35,807 bases of DNA from NCBI RefSeq assembly GCF_024539675.1, contig NZ_JAHHIT010000096.1, positions 1 to 35,807 of the forward strand, read 5' to 3'. The position numbers were made by a program, and so were the translations under genes. The notes below the pieces were generated by a model, which saw nothing but the letters and a program-made list of their open reading frames with translations, had not been told where the DNA came from and ran no database searches. Source of the DNA: Streptomyces hilarionis (GTDB lineage Bacteria > Actinomycetota > Actinomycetes > Streptomycetales > Streptomycetaceae). This document shows, in pieces, positions 16,359 through 24,118 of this stretch (its first letter is position 1; each line of letters opens with the position of its first letter).

Positions 16359-17384
16359 CTACAGGACCGTCTCGGCCTCCTCGTAGCGCTGCACCGGAAC
16401 CGTCTTGAGCGTCTCGACGGCCTCCGCCAGCGGCACCATGACGATGTCGGTGCCGCGCAGGGCGGTCATGTGACCGAACTCGCCCCGGTGCACGGCCTCC
16501 ACCGCGTGCCAGCCGAACCGGGTGGCCAGCACCCGGTCGTAGGCGGTCGGCGTGCCGCCGCGCTGCACATGGCCCAGGATGACCGGCCGGGCCTCCTTGC
16601 CGAGCCGGGACTCCAGCTCGATGGAGAGCTGGCGGGCGATCCCGGCGAACCGCTCGTGCCCGTAGACGTCCTTGCCGCCCTCGTCGAAGACCATGCCGCC
16701 GGGCGCGGGCTTCGCGCCCTCCGCCGCGACGACGATCGCGAACCGCTTGCCCGCCTCGAAACGCGCGCCGACCCGGCGGGCCAGCTCCTCGATGTCGAAG
16801 GGCCGCTCCGGCACGACGATGGCGTGCGCGCCGGCCGCCATGCCGGAGTGCAGCGCTATCCAGCCGGTGTGCCGCCCCATGACCTCGACGACCAGCACCC
16901 GCTGGTGCGACTCGGCGGTGGTCTTCAGCCGGTCGAGGGCCTCGGTCGCCACGCCGACGGCCGTGTCGAAGCCGAAGGTCACGTCCGTGACGGCGATGTC
17001 GTTGTCGATGGTCTTCGGCACGCCCACGACGGGCAGCCCGCTGTCGGACATCAGCCGGGCGGCCTTGAGGGTCCCCTCGCCGCCGATCGGGATGATCGCG
17101 TCGAGGCCGAGCTCCTCGACATGGCCCCGGGCCCGCTCCACCCCGTCCCGCAGGTGCGAGGGCTGGACGCGCGAGGAACCGAGGATCGTGCCGCCGCGGG
17201 CGAGGATGCCGTTGACCGCGTCGAGGTCGAGCTTGAGGTAGTCGCACTCCAGGAGGCCCTTCCAGCCGTCCCGGAAGCCGATGACCTCGTCGCCGTGGTC
17301 GGCGACGGCGCGGTGCACGACGGACCGGATGACGGCGTTCAGGCCGGGGCAGTCGCCGCCGGACGTGAGGACACCAATGCGCAT
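16359..17384 (-). CDS. pfkA: 6-phosphofructokinase
   Basis: Glycolytic enzyme phosphorylating fructose 6-phosphate to the 1,6-bisphosphate. The 341-residue product starts MRIGVLTSGGDCPGLNA and has GGTILGSSR (64-72), GGEGT (101-105), PKTIDND (123-129, with catalytic D127) and MGRHTGWIAL. By E. coli numbering, G104 indicates ATP use, while K124 is the residue otherwise found in pyrophosphate-dependent enzymes. This G104/K124 pairing belongs to the actinobacterial group studied in S. coelicolor and Amycolatopsis as ATP-dependent. Position 103 is Glu rather than the usual Asp. The ATG at 17384 has only AAGAAGG at 12 bases; a TTG four codons earlier has no room for a ribosome site. A terminator follows. 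Streptomyces generally carry more than one pfkA. Confidence 0.95.
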   Translation of the reverse strand: MRIGVLTSGGDCPGLNAVIRSVVHRAVADHGDEVIGFRDGWKGLLECDYLKLDLDAVNGILARGGTILGSSRVQPSHLRDGVERARGHVEELGLDAIIPIGGEGTLKAARLMSDSGLPVVGVPKTIDNDIAVTDVTFGFDTAVGVATEALDRLKTTAESHQRVLVVEVMGRHTGWIALHSGMAAGAHAIVVPERPFDIEELARRVGARFEAGKRFAIVVAAEGAKPAPGGMVFDEGGKDVYGHERFAGIARQLSIELESRLGKEARPVILGHVQRGGTPTAYDRVLATRFGWHAVEAVHRGEFGHMTALRGTDIVMVPLAEAVETLKTVPVQRYEEAETVL

Positions 17385-17574
17385 AGCCCGAAACAACCTT
17401 CTTCACGAGGGCCGGTCCGGACCACGCTGTCCGGCTCGAATCCCCGCCACCCTAGCGTCAGGAGGGGGCGGGGCCGAAGCACGCGTCCGCCTGCTGGACG
17501 TGCCTGCTCACCTGTGCGGACGCAGCGTCATACGGGCTGCTGACGGTGCCCTGAAAATCAGGTGAACATCCAGG

Positions 17575-18303
17575 TCACGCAGGCTGCTGGGCGGCCGCGA
17601 TGCGCTCGTTGCGCAGCGCCTCGTACCAGCGGTCGTCGATCGGCGGCAGCGCGTTGACGTCGAGGGCCAGCTTCAGCAGCAGGTCCGCGATCAGCGGGTT
17701 GCGCGCCAGCACAGGACCGTGCATGTAGGTGCCGAACACCGTGTCGTTGTACGCGCCCTCGGTGCCGTCGCCGGTGCCGTTGCCCTTGCCGAGCGTCACA
17801 CGGGCCAGGGGGCGGGCGGTCGGGCCGAGGTGGGTGATGCCCTGGTGGTTCTCGAACCCGGTCAGCGGGGGCAGGCCGAGCCGCGGGTCGATGTCCCCGA
17901 GGACGTCGCCGACGCAGCGCTCGCCCTCGCCGCGCGTCGTCGTCACGTCCAGCAGGCCGAGTCCGGGCTCGCGCTGGCCGAGGTCGTTGACGAACTCGTG
18001 GCCCAGGATCTGGTAGCCGGCGCAGACCGCGAACACGATCGCGCCGTTGTTCACCGCCTGGTACAGGTGCGCGTCCCGGCGCAGCCGCTCCGCCGCGAGG
18101 CGCTGCGGACGGTCCTCGCCGCCGCCGATGAGGTAGATGTCGCCGGAGGTCGGGATCGGCTGGTCGCTGCGCACGTCGAGCCGGGCCACGTCGAGCCCGC
18201 GCTGGCGGGCGCGCCGTTCGACGACGAGGGCGTTGCCCTGGTCGCCGTAGGTGCTCAGCAGGTCGGGGTAGATCCACACCAGCCGCAGTTGGTTGTCGCT
18301 CAT
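17575..18303 (-). CDS. gatD: Lipid II isoglutaminyl synthase, glutaminase subunit GatD
   Basis: Glutamine amidotransferase subunit that supplies ammonia to MurT for amidation of the D-glutamate of lipid II. The 242-residue product is a CobB/CobQ-type class I amidotransferase with IYPDLLSTYGDQGN at the N-terminus, nucleophile C94 in FAVCAGYQ and H195 in GTYMHGP, closely matching the C94/His pair of Staphylococcus aureus GatD. It was historically called a cobyric-acid synthase-like protein, which is misleading. The start lies 22 bases after the MurT stop; an AAGGA is 13 bases from the ATG, a loose spacing. Co-transcription with murT is near certain, since the two subunits work as a heterodimer at the inner face of the membrane. 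Confidence 0.93.
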   Translation of the reverse strand: MSDNQLRLVWIYPDLLSTYGDQGNALVVERRARQRGLDVARLDVRSDQPIPTSGDIYLIGGGEDRPQRLAAERLRRDAHLYQAVNNGAIVFAVCAGYQILGHEFVNDLGQREPGLGLLDVTTTRGEGERCVGDVLGDIDPRLGLPPLTGFENHQGITHLGPTARPLARVTLGKGNGTGDGTEGAYNDTVFGTYMHGPVLARNPLIADLLLKLALDVNALPPIDDRWYEALRNERIAAAQQPA

Positions 18304-18325
18304 GGGAATGGGATCGTCCTTAGGG

Positions 18326-19564
18326 TCAGTTGCCGACGCGGCGGCGGAGGTCCTGGAACGCCGTGTAGTTCGCGATGACCTCGATGCGGCCCGGCGGCGC
18401 CTGCTGCACGGCCTGGTCGAGGTTCTCGCACACCTGGAAGTGCTGGTTGGCGACCTCCAGGCGCACGGCCAGGTCCAGCTTGCGGTCGCCGACGACGAAG
18501 ATCGGGTGGCCGGTCAGCCGGGTGTAGTCGACGTCCCACAGCCAGGAGGTGTCGGTGCCGTCGGCGCCGCGCGCGTTCACCGAGAGGATCACCGGGGTGG
18601 GCGGCGGATCGATCAGGCTGAACGTCTCTAGCCAGCCCGCGGGGTTCTTCGCCAGCAGCAGTCGCAGGTCACGGCCCTGGAACTGGACGACGTCGTACCG
18701 TCCGGCGACGGCCTGCACCGCGTACATCCGCTCCAGGGCCACCTGCGGCGGCACCCCGAAGACGGCGGCCACGGCGGCCGAGGAGGCGGCGTTGGCCTTG
18801 TTGGCGCGGCCCGGCAGTTGCAGGTGGATCGGCCAGGCCGAGCCGTGCGGGTCGAGGACGTGGTCGCCGCTGAGCGCCCAGCTGGGCGTCGGCCGGCGGA
18901 ATCCGCACTCGCCGCAGAACCAGTCGTCGCCGGGACGCTGCATGACGCCGCCGCAGGACGGGCACGACCAGGCGTCGTCCTTCCACATCTGCCCGGCGGC
19001 GACCCAGACGACGTTGGGGGAGGAGGAGGCCGCCCACACCACCAGCGGGTCGTCGGCGTTGGCGACGACGACCGCCTTGGAACCGGCGAGGCCCTCGCGC
19101 CAGTTCTCCGCGAGCATGCGGGTCTCGGCGGCGCGGTCCAGCTGGTCGCGGGAGAGGTTGAGCAGCGCGATGCACTTGGGCGCGGTGTCGCGGGCGACGC
19201 CCGCGAGGTACTTCTCGTCGACCTCGATGACGCCGTAACGGGCCTCGGAGCCGCCCGCGAGGGCCGAGGTGATGCCGGCCGGCATGTTGGCGCCGAGCGC
19301 GTTGGACACGACCGGGCCGGCGGCGCGCAGCGCCTCGGCGATCAGCCGGGTGGTGGTGGTCTTGCCGTTCGTCGCCGAGACGAGGACCACGTCCAGGTTC
19401 TGGGCGAGCCTGGCGAGGAGGTCGGGGTCGAGCTTGAGCGCCACCCGGCCGCCGATCACCGAACCGCTGCCGCGCCCCGCGGCGCGCGACGCCGCCGCGA
19501 CCGCCTTGCCGGCGGTCACGGCGATCTTGGCCCGCGGCGTGAGCGGGTCCGAGTTGCCTGCCAT
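18326..19564 (-). CDS. murT: Lipid II isoglutaminyl synthase, ligase subunit MurT
   Basis: Mur-ligase-family subunit that activates the D-glutamate carboxylate of lipid II with ATP and transfers ammonia made by GatD. The 412-residue product has the ATP loop SATNGKTTTT (63-72), ALLNLSRDQLDR (133-144) of the central domain, and a four-cysteine zinc ribbon (C201, C204, C217, C220 in CPSCGG and CGECG) diagnostic of MurT. The C-terminal DUF1727 region contains NPAGWLETF and NARGADGTDTSWLWDVDY. The ATG at 19564 is preceded by AAGGAGG at 11 bases. It lies divergent from peptide deformylase. Amidated lipid II is needed for proper cross-linking in actinobacteria, so both subunits are probably important for growth. 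Confidence 0.94.
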   Translation of the reverse strand: MAGNSDPLTPRAKIAVTAGKAVAAASRAAGRGSGSVIGGRVALKLDPDLLARLAQNLDVVLVSATNGKTTTTRLIAEALRAAGPVVSNALGANMPAGITSALAGGSEARYGVIEVDEKYLAGVARDTAPKCIALLNLSRDQLDRAAETRMLAENWREGLAGSKAVVVANADDPLVVWAASSSPNVVWVAAGQMWKDDAWSCPSCGGVMQRPGDDWFCGECGFRRPTPSWALSGDHVLDPHGSAWPIHLQLPGRANKANAASSAAVAAVFGVPPQVALERMYAVQAVAGRYDVVQFQGRDLRLLLAKNPAGWLETFSLIDPPPTPVILSVNARGADGTDTSWLWDVDYTRLTGHPIFVVGDRKLDLAVRLEVANQHFQVCENLDQAVQQAPPGRIEVIANYTAFQDLRRRVGN

Positions 19565-19709
19565 CAGTTCTCGATCCTCCTTGCGTACGCGCCGCGCCTC
19601 TGCCGTACGGCAACGTGGTAGGTGGTCAGCCTATCGAGATCCCCCCGCACTCCCGAATCCCGGGACCGCCTCCCGTCCGTGGACGGCATGCGCGTGTCAG
19701 GAAGGACCG

Positions 19710-19715
19710 TACCCT
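19710..19715 (+). promoter_or_regulatory. -10 element of a probable leaderless def promoter
   Basis: TACCCT lies 7 bases before the ATG at 19723. The nearest purine-rich tract (AGGAAGGA) is about 15 bases from the start, too far for a normal ribosome site, so a leaderless transcript is favoured. Confidence 0.4.
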
Positions 19716-19722
19716 TGCCGGC

Positions 19723-20262
19723 ATGCGACACCGCTCCATCCCGGGCGCCCACGGGCGCGTCCGGCCCCTCACCCTGCTCGGCGATCCCGTGCTGCACGCC
19801 CGTTGCGAGGACGTCACCGACTTCGGCCCCGAACTGGCCCGTCTCGTCGAGGACATGTTCGCCACGATGTACGCGGCCCGGGGGGTCGGCCTGGCGGCCA
19901 ACCAGGTCGGCGTGCCCCTGCGGGTGTTCGTGTACGACTGTCCGGACGACGACGACGTCCGCCACCTGGGCCATGTGGTGAATCCGACGCCGGTCCGCAC
20001 GGACGGCGTCGTGCTGCGCGGCCCGGAGGGCTGTCTGTCCCTGCCGGGCCTGGAGGCGGGGACGGAGCGCTACGACGAGGCGGTGGTCGAGGGCTTCACG
20101 GCGGCGGGGGAGCCGGTCACCGTGCGGGGCACCGGGTTCTTCGCCCGGTGCCTCCAGCACGAGGCCGACCACCTGGACGGCCGGGTGTACGCGGACCGGG
20201 TGACGGGTCTGCGCGCGCGCAGACTGGCCCGTCAGGTGCGCCGGGCCGCCTGGAGCGGATGA
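19723..20262 (+). CDS. def: Peptide deformylase
   Basis: Metalloenzyme that removes the N-formyl group from nascent proteins. The 179-residue product has the three PDF motifs: GVGLAANQVG (54-63), EGCLSLPG (102-109, with metal ligand C104) and QHEADHLDG (145-153, with ligands H146 and H150 and catalytic E147). I choose the ATG at 19723 because the family begins about 15 residues before LLGDPVLH and a -10-like TACCCT sits 7 bases upstream. The frame remains open to 19615 but the added residues look non-coding. It is one of several def paralogues usual for Streptomyces; whether this is the essential one is unknown. It is convergent with a TetR gene over a hairpin. Confidence 0.95.
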   Translation: MRHRSIPGAHGRVRPLTLLGDPVLHARCEDVTDFGPELARLVEDMFATMYAARGVGLAANQVGVPLRVFVYDCPDDDDVRHLGHVVNPTPVRTDGVVLRGPEGCLSLPGLEAGTERYDEAVVEGFTAAGEPVTVRGTGFFARCLQHEADHLDGRVYADRVTGLRARRLARQVRRAAWSG

Positions 20263-20298
20263 GCCCGCGCGCCGGGCGGCGCGGGGGCCCGGCGGCTC
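20261..20298. terminator. Hairpin between def and the TetR gene
   Basis: CGCCGGGC (20270-20277) pairs with GCCCGGCG (20287-20294) across 9 bases, and GAGC (20261-20264) with GCTC (20295-20298) closes the outer end after a bulge. The closing bases belong to the two stop codons, so def and the convergent TetR gene share one compact bidirectional terminator. Confidence 0.6.
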
Positions 20299-20938
20299 AG
20301 AAGCCGGGACCGCCGACCCTGTCGCCGGCCGCCGCGAGGCGGCCCCACAGCAGGTCGGCCAGGCTGCGCACCAGCTCCGCCCGGGAGCACGGCCGTTCGC
20401 CCAGCCACCAGTCGCCCGCCGCGTGCATCATCCCGACGATCCCGTGGCCCCAGACCCGGGCGAGCTGCTGACTGCCGGGCCCGAGGTCGAGGCGGTCCTC
20501 GATGACCTGGGCGAGTTCCTCGCCCATCCGGCGCAGCAGCGGGGCCGAGTGCTTGCCGACGTCGAACCCCTGCTCGCCGGCCGAGCCGTCGGAGGGGTGC
20601 ATCAGGAACCGGTACACCTGTGGCCGGGCCTCGATGGCGGCCAGGTAGGTGTCGAGGGTCGCCTCGACCCGCTCGCGCCGTTCCGCCGGGGCGTCGAGGG
20701 CGGCGCGCAGCGAGTCCAGCAGCGCGTCGGTGTGCCGCTTGGCGAGGGCGGCGTACAGACCGCCCTTGTCGCCGAAGTGGCGGTAGAGGATGGGCTTGGT
20801 GATGCCGGCCTCGGCGGCGATGGCGTTCATCGAGGCCTGGGGGCCGTCGCGCAGCACCACCCGGTCGGCGGCCTCCAGCAGCTCGCGCCGTCGTCGGTCG
20901 GCGGACCGCTGTTGCTCGGTCCGCTGCGTGGTGTCCAT
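20297..20938 (-). CDS. TetR-family transcriptional regulator
   Basis: A 213-residue one-component repressor. The N-terminal HTH (about 18-65) has RRELLEAADRVVLRDGP, MNAIAAEAGITKPILYRHFGDKGGLYAAL, a textbook TetR pattern. The C-terminal helical region (about 80-205) includes RPQVYRFLMHP, seen in TetR proteins near fatty-acid genes, and would bind an unknown ligand. The ATG at 20938 has GGGGAG 5 bases upstream. It is divergent from an acyl-CoA dehydrogenase with 179 bases between, where repeated GTAAC/TACCG motifs overlap the dehydrogenase promoter, so self- and neighbour-repression with release by an acyl-CoA is the simplest reading. The target assignment is inference from position. Confidence 0.9.
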   Translation of the reverse strand: MDTTQRTEQQRSADRRRRELLEAADRVVLRDGPQASMNAIAAEAGITKPILYRHFGDKGGLYAALAKRHTDALLDSLRAALDAPAERRERVEATLDTYLAAIEARPQVYRFLMHPSDGSAGEQGFDVGKHSAPLLRRMGEELAQVIEDRLDLGPGSQQLARVWGHGIVGMMHAAGDWWLGERPCSRAELVRSLADLLWGRLAAAGDRVGGPGF

Positions 20939-21041
20939 GTGCTCTCCCCACCCGTGCTTGTTCGGTGACGCCTGCGCAAACTAACACCTGACAGCAGCCT
21001 GACATCGAACGGGCCGCAGGGCTCCGTGCCGTCATCAGGAG

Positions 21042-21071
21042 TTGACTTTTCCTACCGACGGGTAACAGACT
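21042..21071 (+). promoter_or_regulatory. Promoter of the acyl-CoA dehydrogenase gene
   Basis: TTGACT (21042-21047) and CAGACT (21066-21071) are spaced 18 bases apart; TAACAG (21063-21068) is an alternative -10. Transcription would start near 21078, inside the repeat region, so a bound repressor would block polymerase. Confidence 0.5.
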
Positions 21072-21091
21072 CTCGAGTTACCGCTAGTAAC
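21052..21091. promoter_or_regulatory. Putative TetR operators at the acyl-CoA dehydrogenase promoter
   Basis: Two similar elements 25 bases apart, CTACCGACGGGTAAC (21052-21066) and GTTACCGCTAGTAAC (21077-21091), each join TACCG to GTAAC. The second is an inverted repeat with arms GTTAC/GTAAC, and GGTAAC (21061-21066) also pairs with GTTACC (21077-21082). They cover the -10 and start region. Binding by the divergent TetR product is inferred. Confidence 0.5.
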
Positions 21092-21117
21092 ACGCACGTT
21101 CCGCCGCTGGAGGGGAC

Positions 21118-22344
21118 ATGGCCGAGTTCACCATGGAGCTCAACGACGAACAGAAGGAGGTCCGGGACTGGCTGCACGGCTTCGCCGCCGACGTCATCCG
21201 CCCCGCGGCCGCCGAATGGGACGAGCGTGAGGAGACTCCCTGGCCGGTCATCCAGGAGGCCGCGAAGGTCGGCATCTACTCCCTCGACTTCTACGCGCAG
21301 CAGTACTTCGACGCCACCGGACTCGGCATCCCGATGGCCATGGAGGAGCTCTTCTGGGGCGACGCGGGCATCGCCCTGTCCATTGTGGGCACCGGCCTGG
21401 CCGCCGTGGGCGTTCTCGCCAACGGAACCGAGGAGCAGATCGGCACCTGGATCCCGCAGATGTACGGCGACGCGAACGACGTCAAGGTGGCCGCGTTCTG
21501 CTCCTCCGAACCCGACGCCGGTTCCGACGTCGCCTCCCTGCGCACCCGTGCCGTGTACGACGAGGCCAAGGACGAGTGGGTGCTGAACGGCACCAAGACC
21601 TGGGCGACCAACGGCGGCATCGCCAACGTCCACGTCGTCGTCGCCGCGGTGGACCCCGAACTGGGCTCCAAGGGGCACGCCTCGTTCATCGTCCCGCCGG
21701 GGACCCCGGGCCTGGCCCAGGGCCAGAAGTTCAAGAAGCACGGCATCCGCGCCTCGCACACCGCCGAGGTCGTCCTCGACGACGTGCGCGTCCCCGGCTC
21801 GTGCCTGCTGGGCGGCAAGGAGAAGCTGGACGAGCGGCTGGCGCGGGCGCGCGAGCGGGCGAAGTCGGGCGGCGAGCGGGTCAAGAACGCGGCGATGGCC
21901 ACGTTCGAGGCCTCGCGCCCCGCGGTCGGCGCGATGGCGGTCGGCACCGCCCGCGCCGCCTACGAGGTGGCCCTCGACTACGCGAAGACGCGGCAGCAGT
22001 TCGGCCGCCCGATCATCGACAACCAGGGCGTCGCCTTCCAGCTCGCCGACATGCGCACCCAGATCGACGCCGCGCGTCTGCTGGTGTGGCGTGCCTCGTG
22101 GATGGCGGTCAACGGCAAGCCCTTCACGGCGGCCGAGGGCTCGATGTCGAAGCTGTACGCCAGCGAGACCGCGAAGAAGGTCACCGCGCAGGCGATCCAG
22201 ATCCTCGGCGGCAACGGCTACACCCGCGAGTACCCGGTCGAGCGCATGCACCGCGACGCGGCGATCTACACGATCTTCGAGGGCACGAGCGAGATCCAGC
22301 GCCTGGTCATCGCCCGGACGCTCTCCGGGATGCCGATCCGGTAG
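21118..22344 (+). CDS. Acyl-CoA dehydrogenase
   Basis: An FAD-dependent acyl-CoA dehydrogenase of 408 residues that would catalyse alpha,beta-desaturation of a fatty or branched acyl-CoA. Signatures are AFCSSEPDAGSD (about 125-136), NGTKTWATNGG, KTRQQFGRPIIDNQGVAF, QILGGNGYTREYPVERMHRD and the catalytic E388 in IFEGTSEIQ, the short/medium-chain type position. A charged segment of about 25 residues (KEKLDERLARARERAKSGG, near 236-260) interrupts the C-terminal domain and is longer than in MCAD. GGAGGGG directly precedes the ATG. The divergent TetR gene and operator-like repeats suggest acyl-CoA-responsive control. Chain-length preference cannot be read from sequence. Confidence 0.93.
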   Translation: MAEFTMELNDEQKEVRDWLHGFAADVIRPAAAEWDEREETPWPVIQEAAKVGIYSLDFYAQQYFDATGLGIPMAMEELFWGDAGIALSIVGTGLAAVGVLANGTEEQIGTWIPQMYGDANDVKVAAFCSSEPDAGSDVASLRTRAVYDEAKDEWVLNGTKTWATNGGIANVHVVVAAVDPELGSKGHASFIVPPGTPGLAQGQKFKKHGIRASHTAEVVLDDVRVPGSCLLGGKEKLDERLARARERAKSGGERVKNAAMATFEASRPAVGAMAVGTARAAYEVALDYAKTRQQFGRPIIDNQGVAFQLADMRTQIDAARLLVWRASWMAVNGKPFTAAEGSMSKLYASETAKKVTAQAIQILGGNGYTREYPVERMHRDAAIYTIFEGTSEIQRLVIARTLSGMPIR

Positions 22345-22370
22345 GACGGCGGCCGCGGCGGCGGGCGCGT

Positions 22371-22395
22371 GGGGTCGGGCGGCGGAGCGGACCCC
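22371..22395. terminator. Weak hairpin between convergent genes
   Basis: GGGGTC (22371-22376) pairs with GACCCC (22390-22395) across 13 bases, just after the acyl-CoA dehydrogenase stop and reaching the end of the convergent small gene. The stem is short, so termination is only a possibility. Confidence 0.3.
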
Positions 22396-22631
22396 TACGG
22401 CGCGCCCCCGCTGCTGTGCGCGATGCAGGCCACGTCGATGCGGTCGGCCAGCTTGGCCAGTTCGATGGTCAGGGCGGCCACCGTGTCCTCGTCGAGACCG
22501 TCCGCGCCGGCCTCGACGAGATGCAGCCACCGCCCTCCCAGCGTGCGGAGCAGCTTGCTCACGTCGGCCGCGGCCACCTGAAGGGTCCCGCGGTCGTCGA
22601 CGATCAGAGGCAGAGTCACTTCGCGGTTCAC
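22395..22631 (-). CDS. Small conserved Streptomyces protein, DUF6213-like
   Basis: A 78-residue protein starting MNREVTLPLIVDDRGTLQV, with a central AAADVSKLLRTLGGRWLHLVEAG and a helical DEDTVAALTIELAKLADRIDV, ending in HSSGGAP. It has no signal peptide, membrane segment or metal-binding residues and no known function. I recognise it, from memory, as a small protein recurrent in Streptomyces (DUF6213). The GTG at 22631 has no ribosome site, but TACGAT ends 7 bases before it, so it is probably read from a leaderless transcript. It follows the aldehyde dehydrogenase by 25 bases on the same strand, so read-through from that gene is also possible. Confidence 0.75.
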   Translation of the reverse strand: MNREVTLPLIVDDRGTLQVAAADVSKLLRTLGGRWLHLVEAGADGLDEDTVAALTIELAKLADRIDVACIAHSSGGAP

Positions 22632-22638
22632 ACCCGGG

Positions 22639-22644
22639 ATCGTA
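22639..22644 (-). promoter_or_regulatory. -10 element of a leaderless promoter for the small protein gene
   Basis: TACGAT on the minus strand ends 7 bases before the GTG at 22631. There is no Shine-Dalgarno sequence. A TTGGCA stands 22 bases upstream, too far for a standard -35. Confidence 0.4.
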
Positions 22645-22656
22645 GCCGCGCGGCGC

Positions 22657-24042
22657 TCACGCACCGTGCCAAACCGTGGTGATGTTGCAGAACTCCCGGA
22701 TTCCGTGCCCCGACAGCTCACGGCCGTATCCGGACCGCTTCACCCCGCCGAAGGGGAACCCCGGATGGGACGCCGTCATGCCGTTGACGAACACCCCGCC
22801 GGCCTCCAGATCCCGGACGAAACGGTCGACCTCGGCCTCGTCGCGCGTCCACACGTTGGAACTCAGCCCGAACGGCGAGTCGTTGGCGATGAGGATCGCC
22901 TCGTCCAGGTCGGCCGCCCGGTACAGCGTCGCGACCGGCCCGAACGCCTCCTCCCGGTGGATGCGCATCTCGCGCGTGACACCGGCCAGGACGGTCGGCG
23001 GGTAGTACCAGCCGGGCCCGTCGGGGCGCTCGCCCCCGCACAGCACCGCGGCCCCGCTGCGCCGGGCGTCGTCCACCAGCTCCTCGAGGTCCGCGCGGCC
23101 CTGCTCGCTCGCCAGCGGCCCGACCTCCGTCTCCTCGGCCAGCGGGTCGCCGACCTTCAGCGCCGCCATGCCCGCCACGAACCGCTCGGCGAACGCGTCG
23201 TACACGTCCGTGTGAACGATGAACCGCTTGGCGGCGATGCACGACTGCCCGTTGTTCTGCACGCGCGCGGTCACCGCGACCTGCGCGGCGCGGTCGACGT
23301 CCGCCGAGGGCATGACCACGTACGGGTCGCTGCCGCCCAGCTCCAGCACCGTCTTCTTGATCATCTCCCCGGCGGTGGCGGCGACCGCCCGGCCCGCCGG
23401 CTCGCTCCCCGTCAGCGTCGCCGCCTTCACCCGCTCGTCGCGCAGCAGGGCGTCCACCGCCCCGGAGCCGACCAGCAGCGTCTGGAAGCAGCCCTCCGTG
23501 AAGCCCGCCCGGTGGAACAGGTCCTCCAGGTACAGCGCGGTCCGCGGGACGTTCGAGGCGTGCTTGAGCAGGCCCACGTTGCCCGCCATCAGCGCCGGCG
23601 CGGCGAACCGGACCACCTGCCACAGCGGGAAGTTCCAGGGCATCACCGCGAGCACCGGACCCAGCGGCCGGTAGCGGACCAGGGCCCGCGAGCCGCCGGA
23701 GTCCTTCACGTCGGCGGCGGCCGGCTCCTCGTCGGCGAGCAGCTCCTGCGCGTGCTCGGCGTACCAGCGCATCGCCTTGGCGCACTTCGCGGCCTCCGCG
23801 CGCGCCTGCTTCACCGGCTTGCCCATCTCGGTGGTCATGATCGTGCCGATGGCGCCCTGGTCCTCGTCGAGCAGGTCGGCGGCCCGGTTCAGCAGCCGGG
23901 CGCGTTCGGGATACGTCGTCGTCCGGTACGTGCGGAACGTGGCCTGCGCGAGCTGGAGCCGGCGTTCCAGCTCCTGCTCGTCCATGGCCTCGTACGTCCT
24001 GAGCGTCTCGCCGTTCGCCGGGTTCACCGTCGCGATGGGCAT
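22657..24042 (-). CDS. NAD(P)-dependent aldehyde dehydrogenase, succinate-semialdehyde type
   Basis: A cytoplasmic aldehyde dehydrogenase of 461 residues, closest to the succinate-semialdehyde dehydrogenase branch (GabD-like), oxidising an aldehyde to the acid. Catalytic parts are PWNFPLW (N137), LELGGSDPYVV with the general base E234, NNGQSCIAAKR with the nucleophile C268, EEAFGPVA, and the C-terminal FGGVKRSGYGRELSGHGIREF. The N-terminus MPIATVNPANGETL is typical of this group. AGGAGG lies 6 bases before the ATG. No gabT or transaminase is adjacent, so a GABA shunt role is unproven; other short aldehydes are possible. Downstream lies the small unknown protein, upstream the Nudix gene. Confidence 0.92.
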   Translation of the reverse strand: MPIATVNPANGETLRTYEAMDEQELERRLQLAQATFRTYRTTTYPERARLLNRAADLLDEDQGAIGTIMTTEMGKPVKQARAEAAKCAKAMRWYAEHAQELLADEEPAAADVKDSGGSRALVRYRPLGPVLAVMPWNFPLWQVVRFAAPALMAGNVGLLKHASNVPRTALYLEDLFHRAGFTEGCFQTLLVGSGAVDALLRDERVKAATLTGSEPAGRAVAATAGEMIKKTVLELGGSDPYVVMPSADVDRAAQVAVTARVQNNGQSCIAAKRFIVHTDVYDAFAERFVAGMAALKVGDPLAEETEVGPLASEQGRADLEELVDDARRSGAAVLCGGERPDGPGWYYPPTVLAGVTREMRIHREEAFGPVATLYRAADLDEAILIANDSPFGLSSNVWTRDEAEVDRFVRDLEAGGVFVNGMTASHPGFPFGGVKRSGYGRELSGHGIREFCNITTVWHGA

Positions 24043-24118
24043 GACCGACCTCCTGAAGTGCTGGCTGTGCTTCGACCTTCCCGCGCCGGGCCCGGGGCCG
24101 CAACGCGTGCGCGTCCGC

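Noticed and set aside
17417..17434. Hairpin CCGGAC-loop-GTCCGG in the pfkA leader as a riboswitch
   Set aside because: A 6-bp stem alone does not match any known riboswitch and GC-rich leaders often contain such stems.
17550..17562. Stem CCTGA-AAA-TCAGG after gatD as a terminator
   Set aside because: The stem is 5 bp with a 3-base loop and no T tract; too weak to claim.
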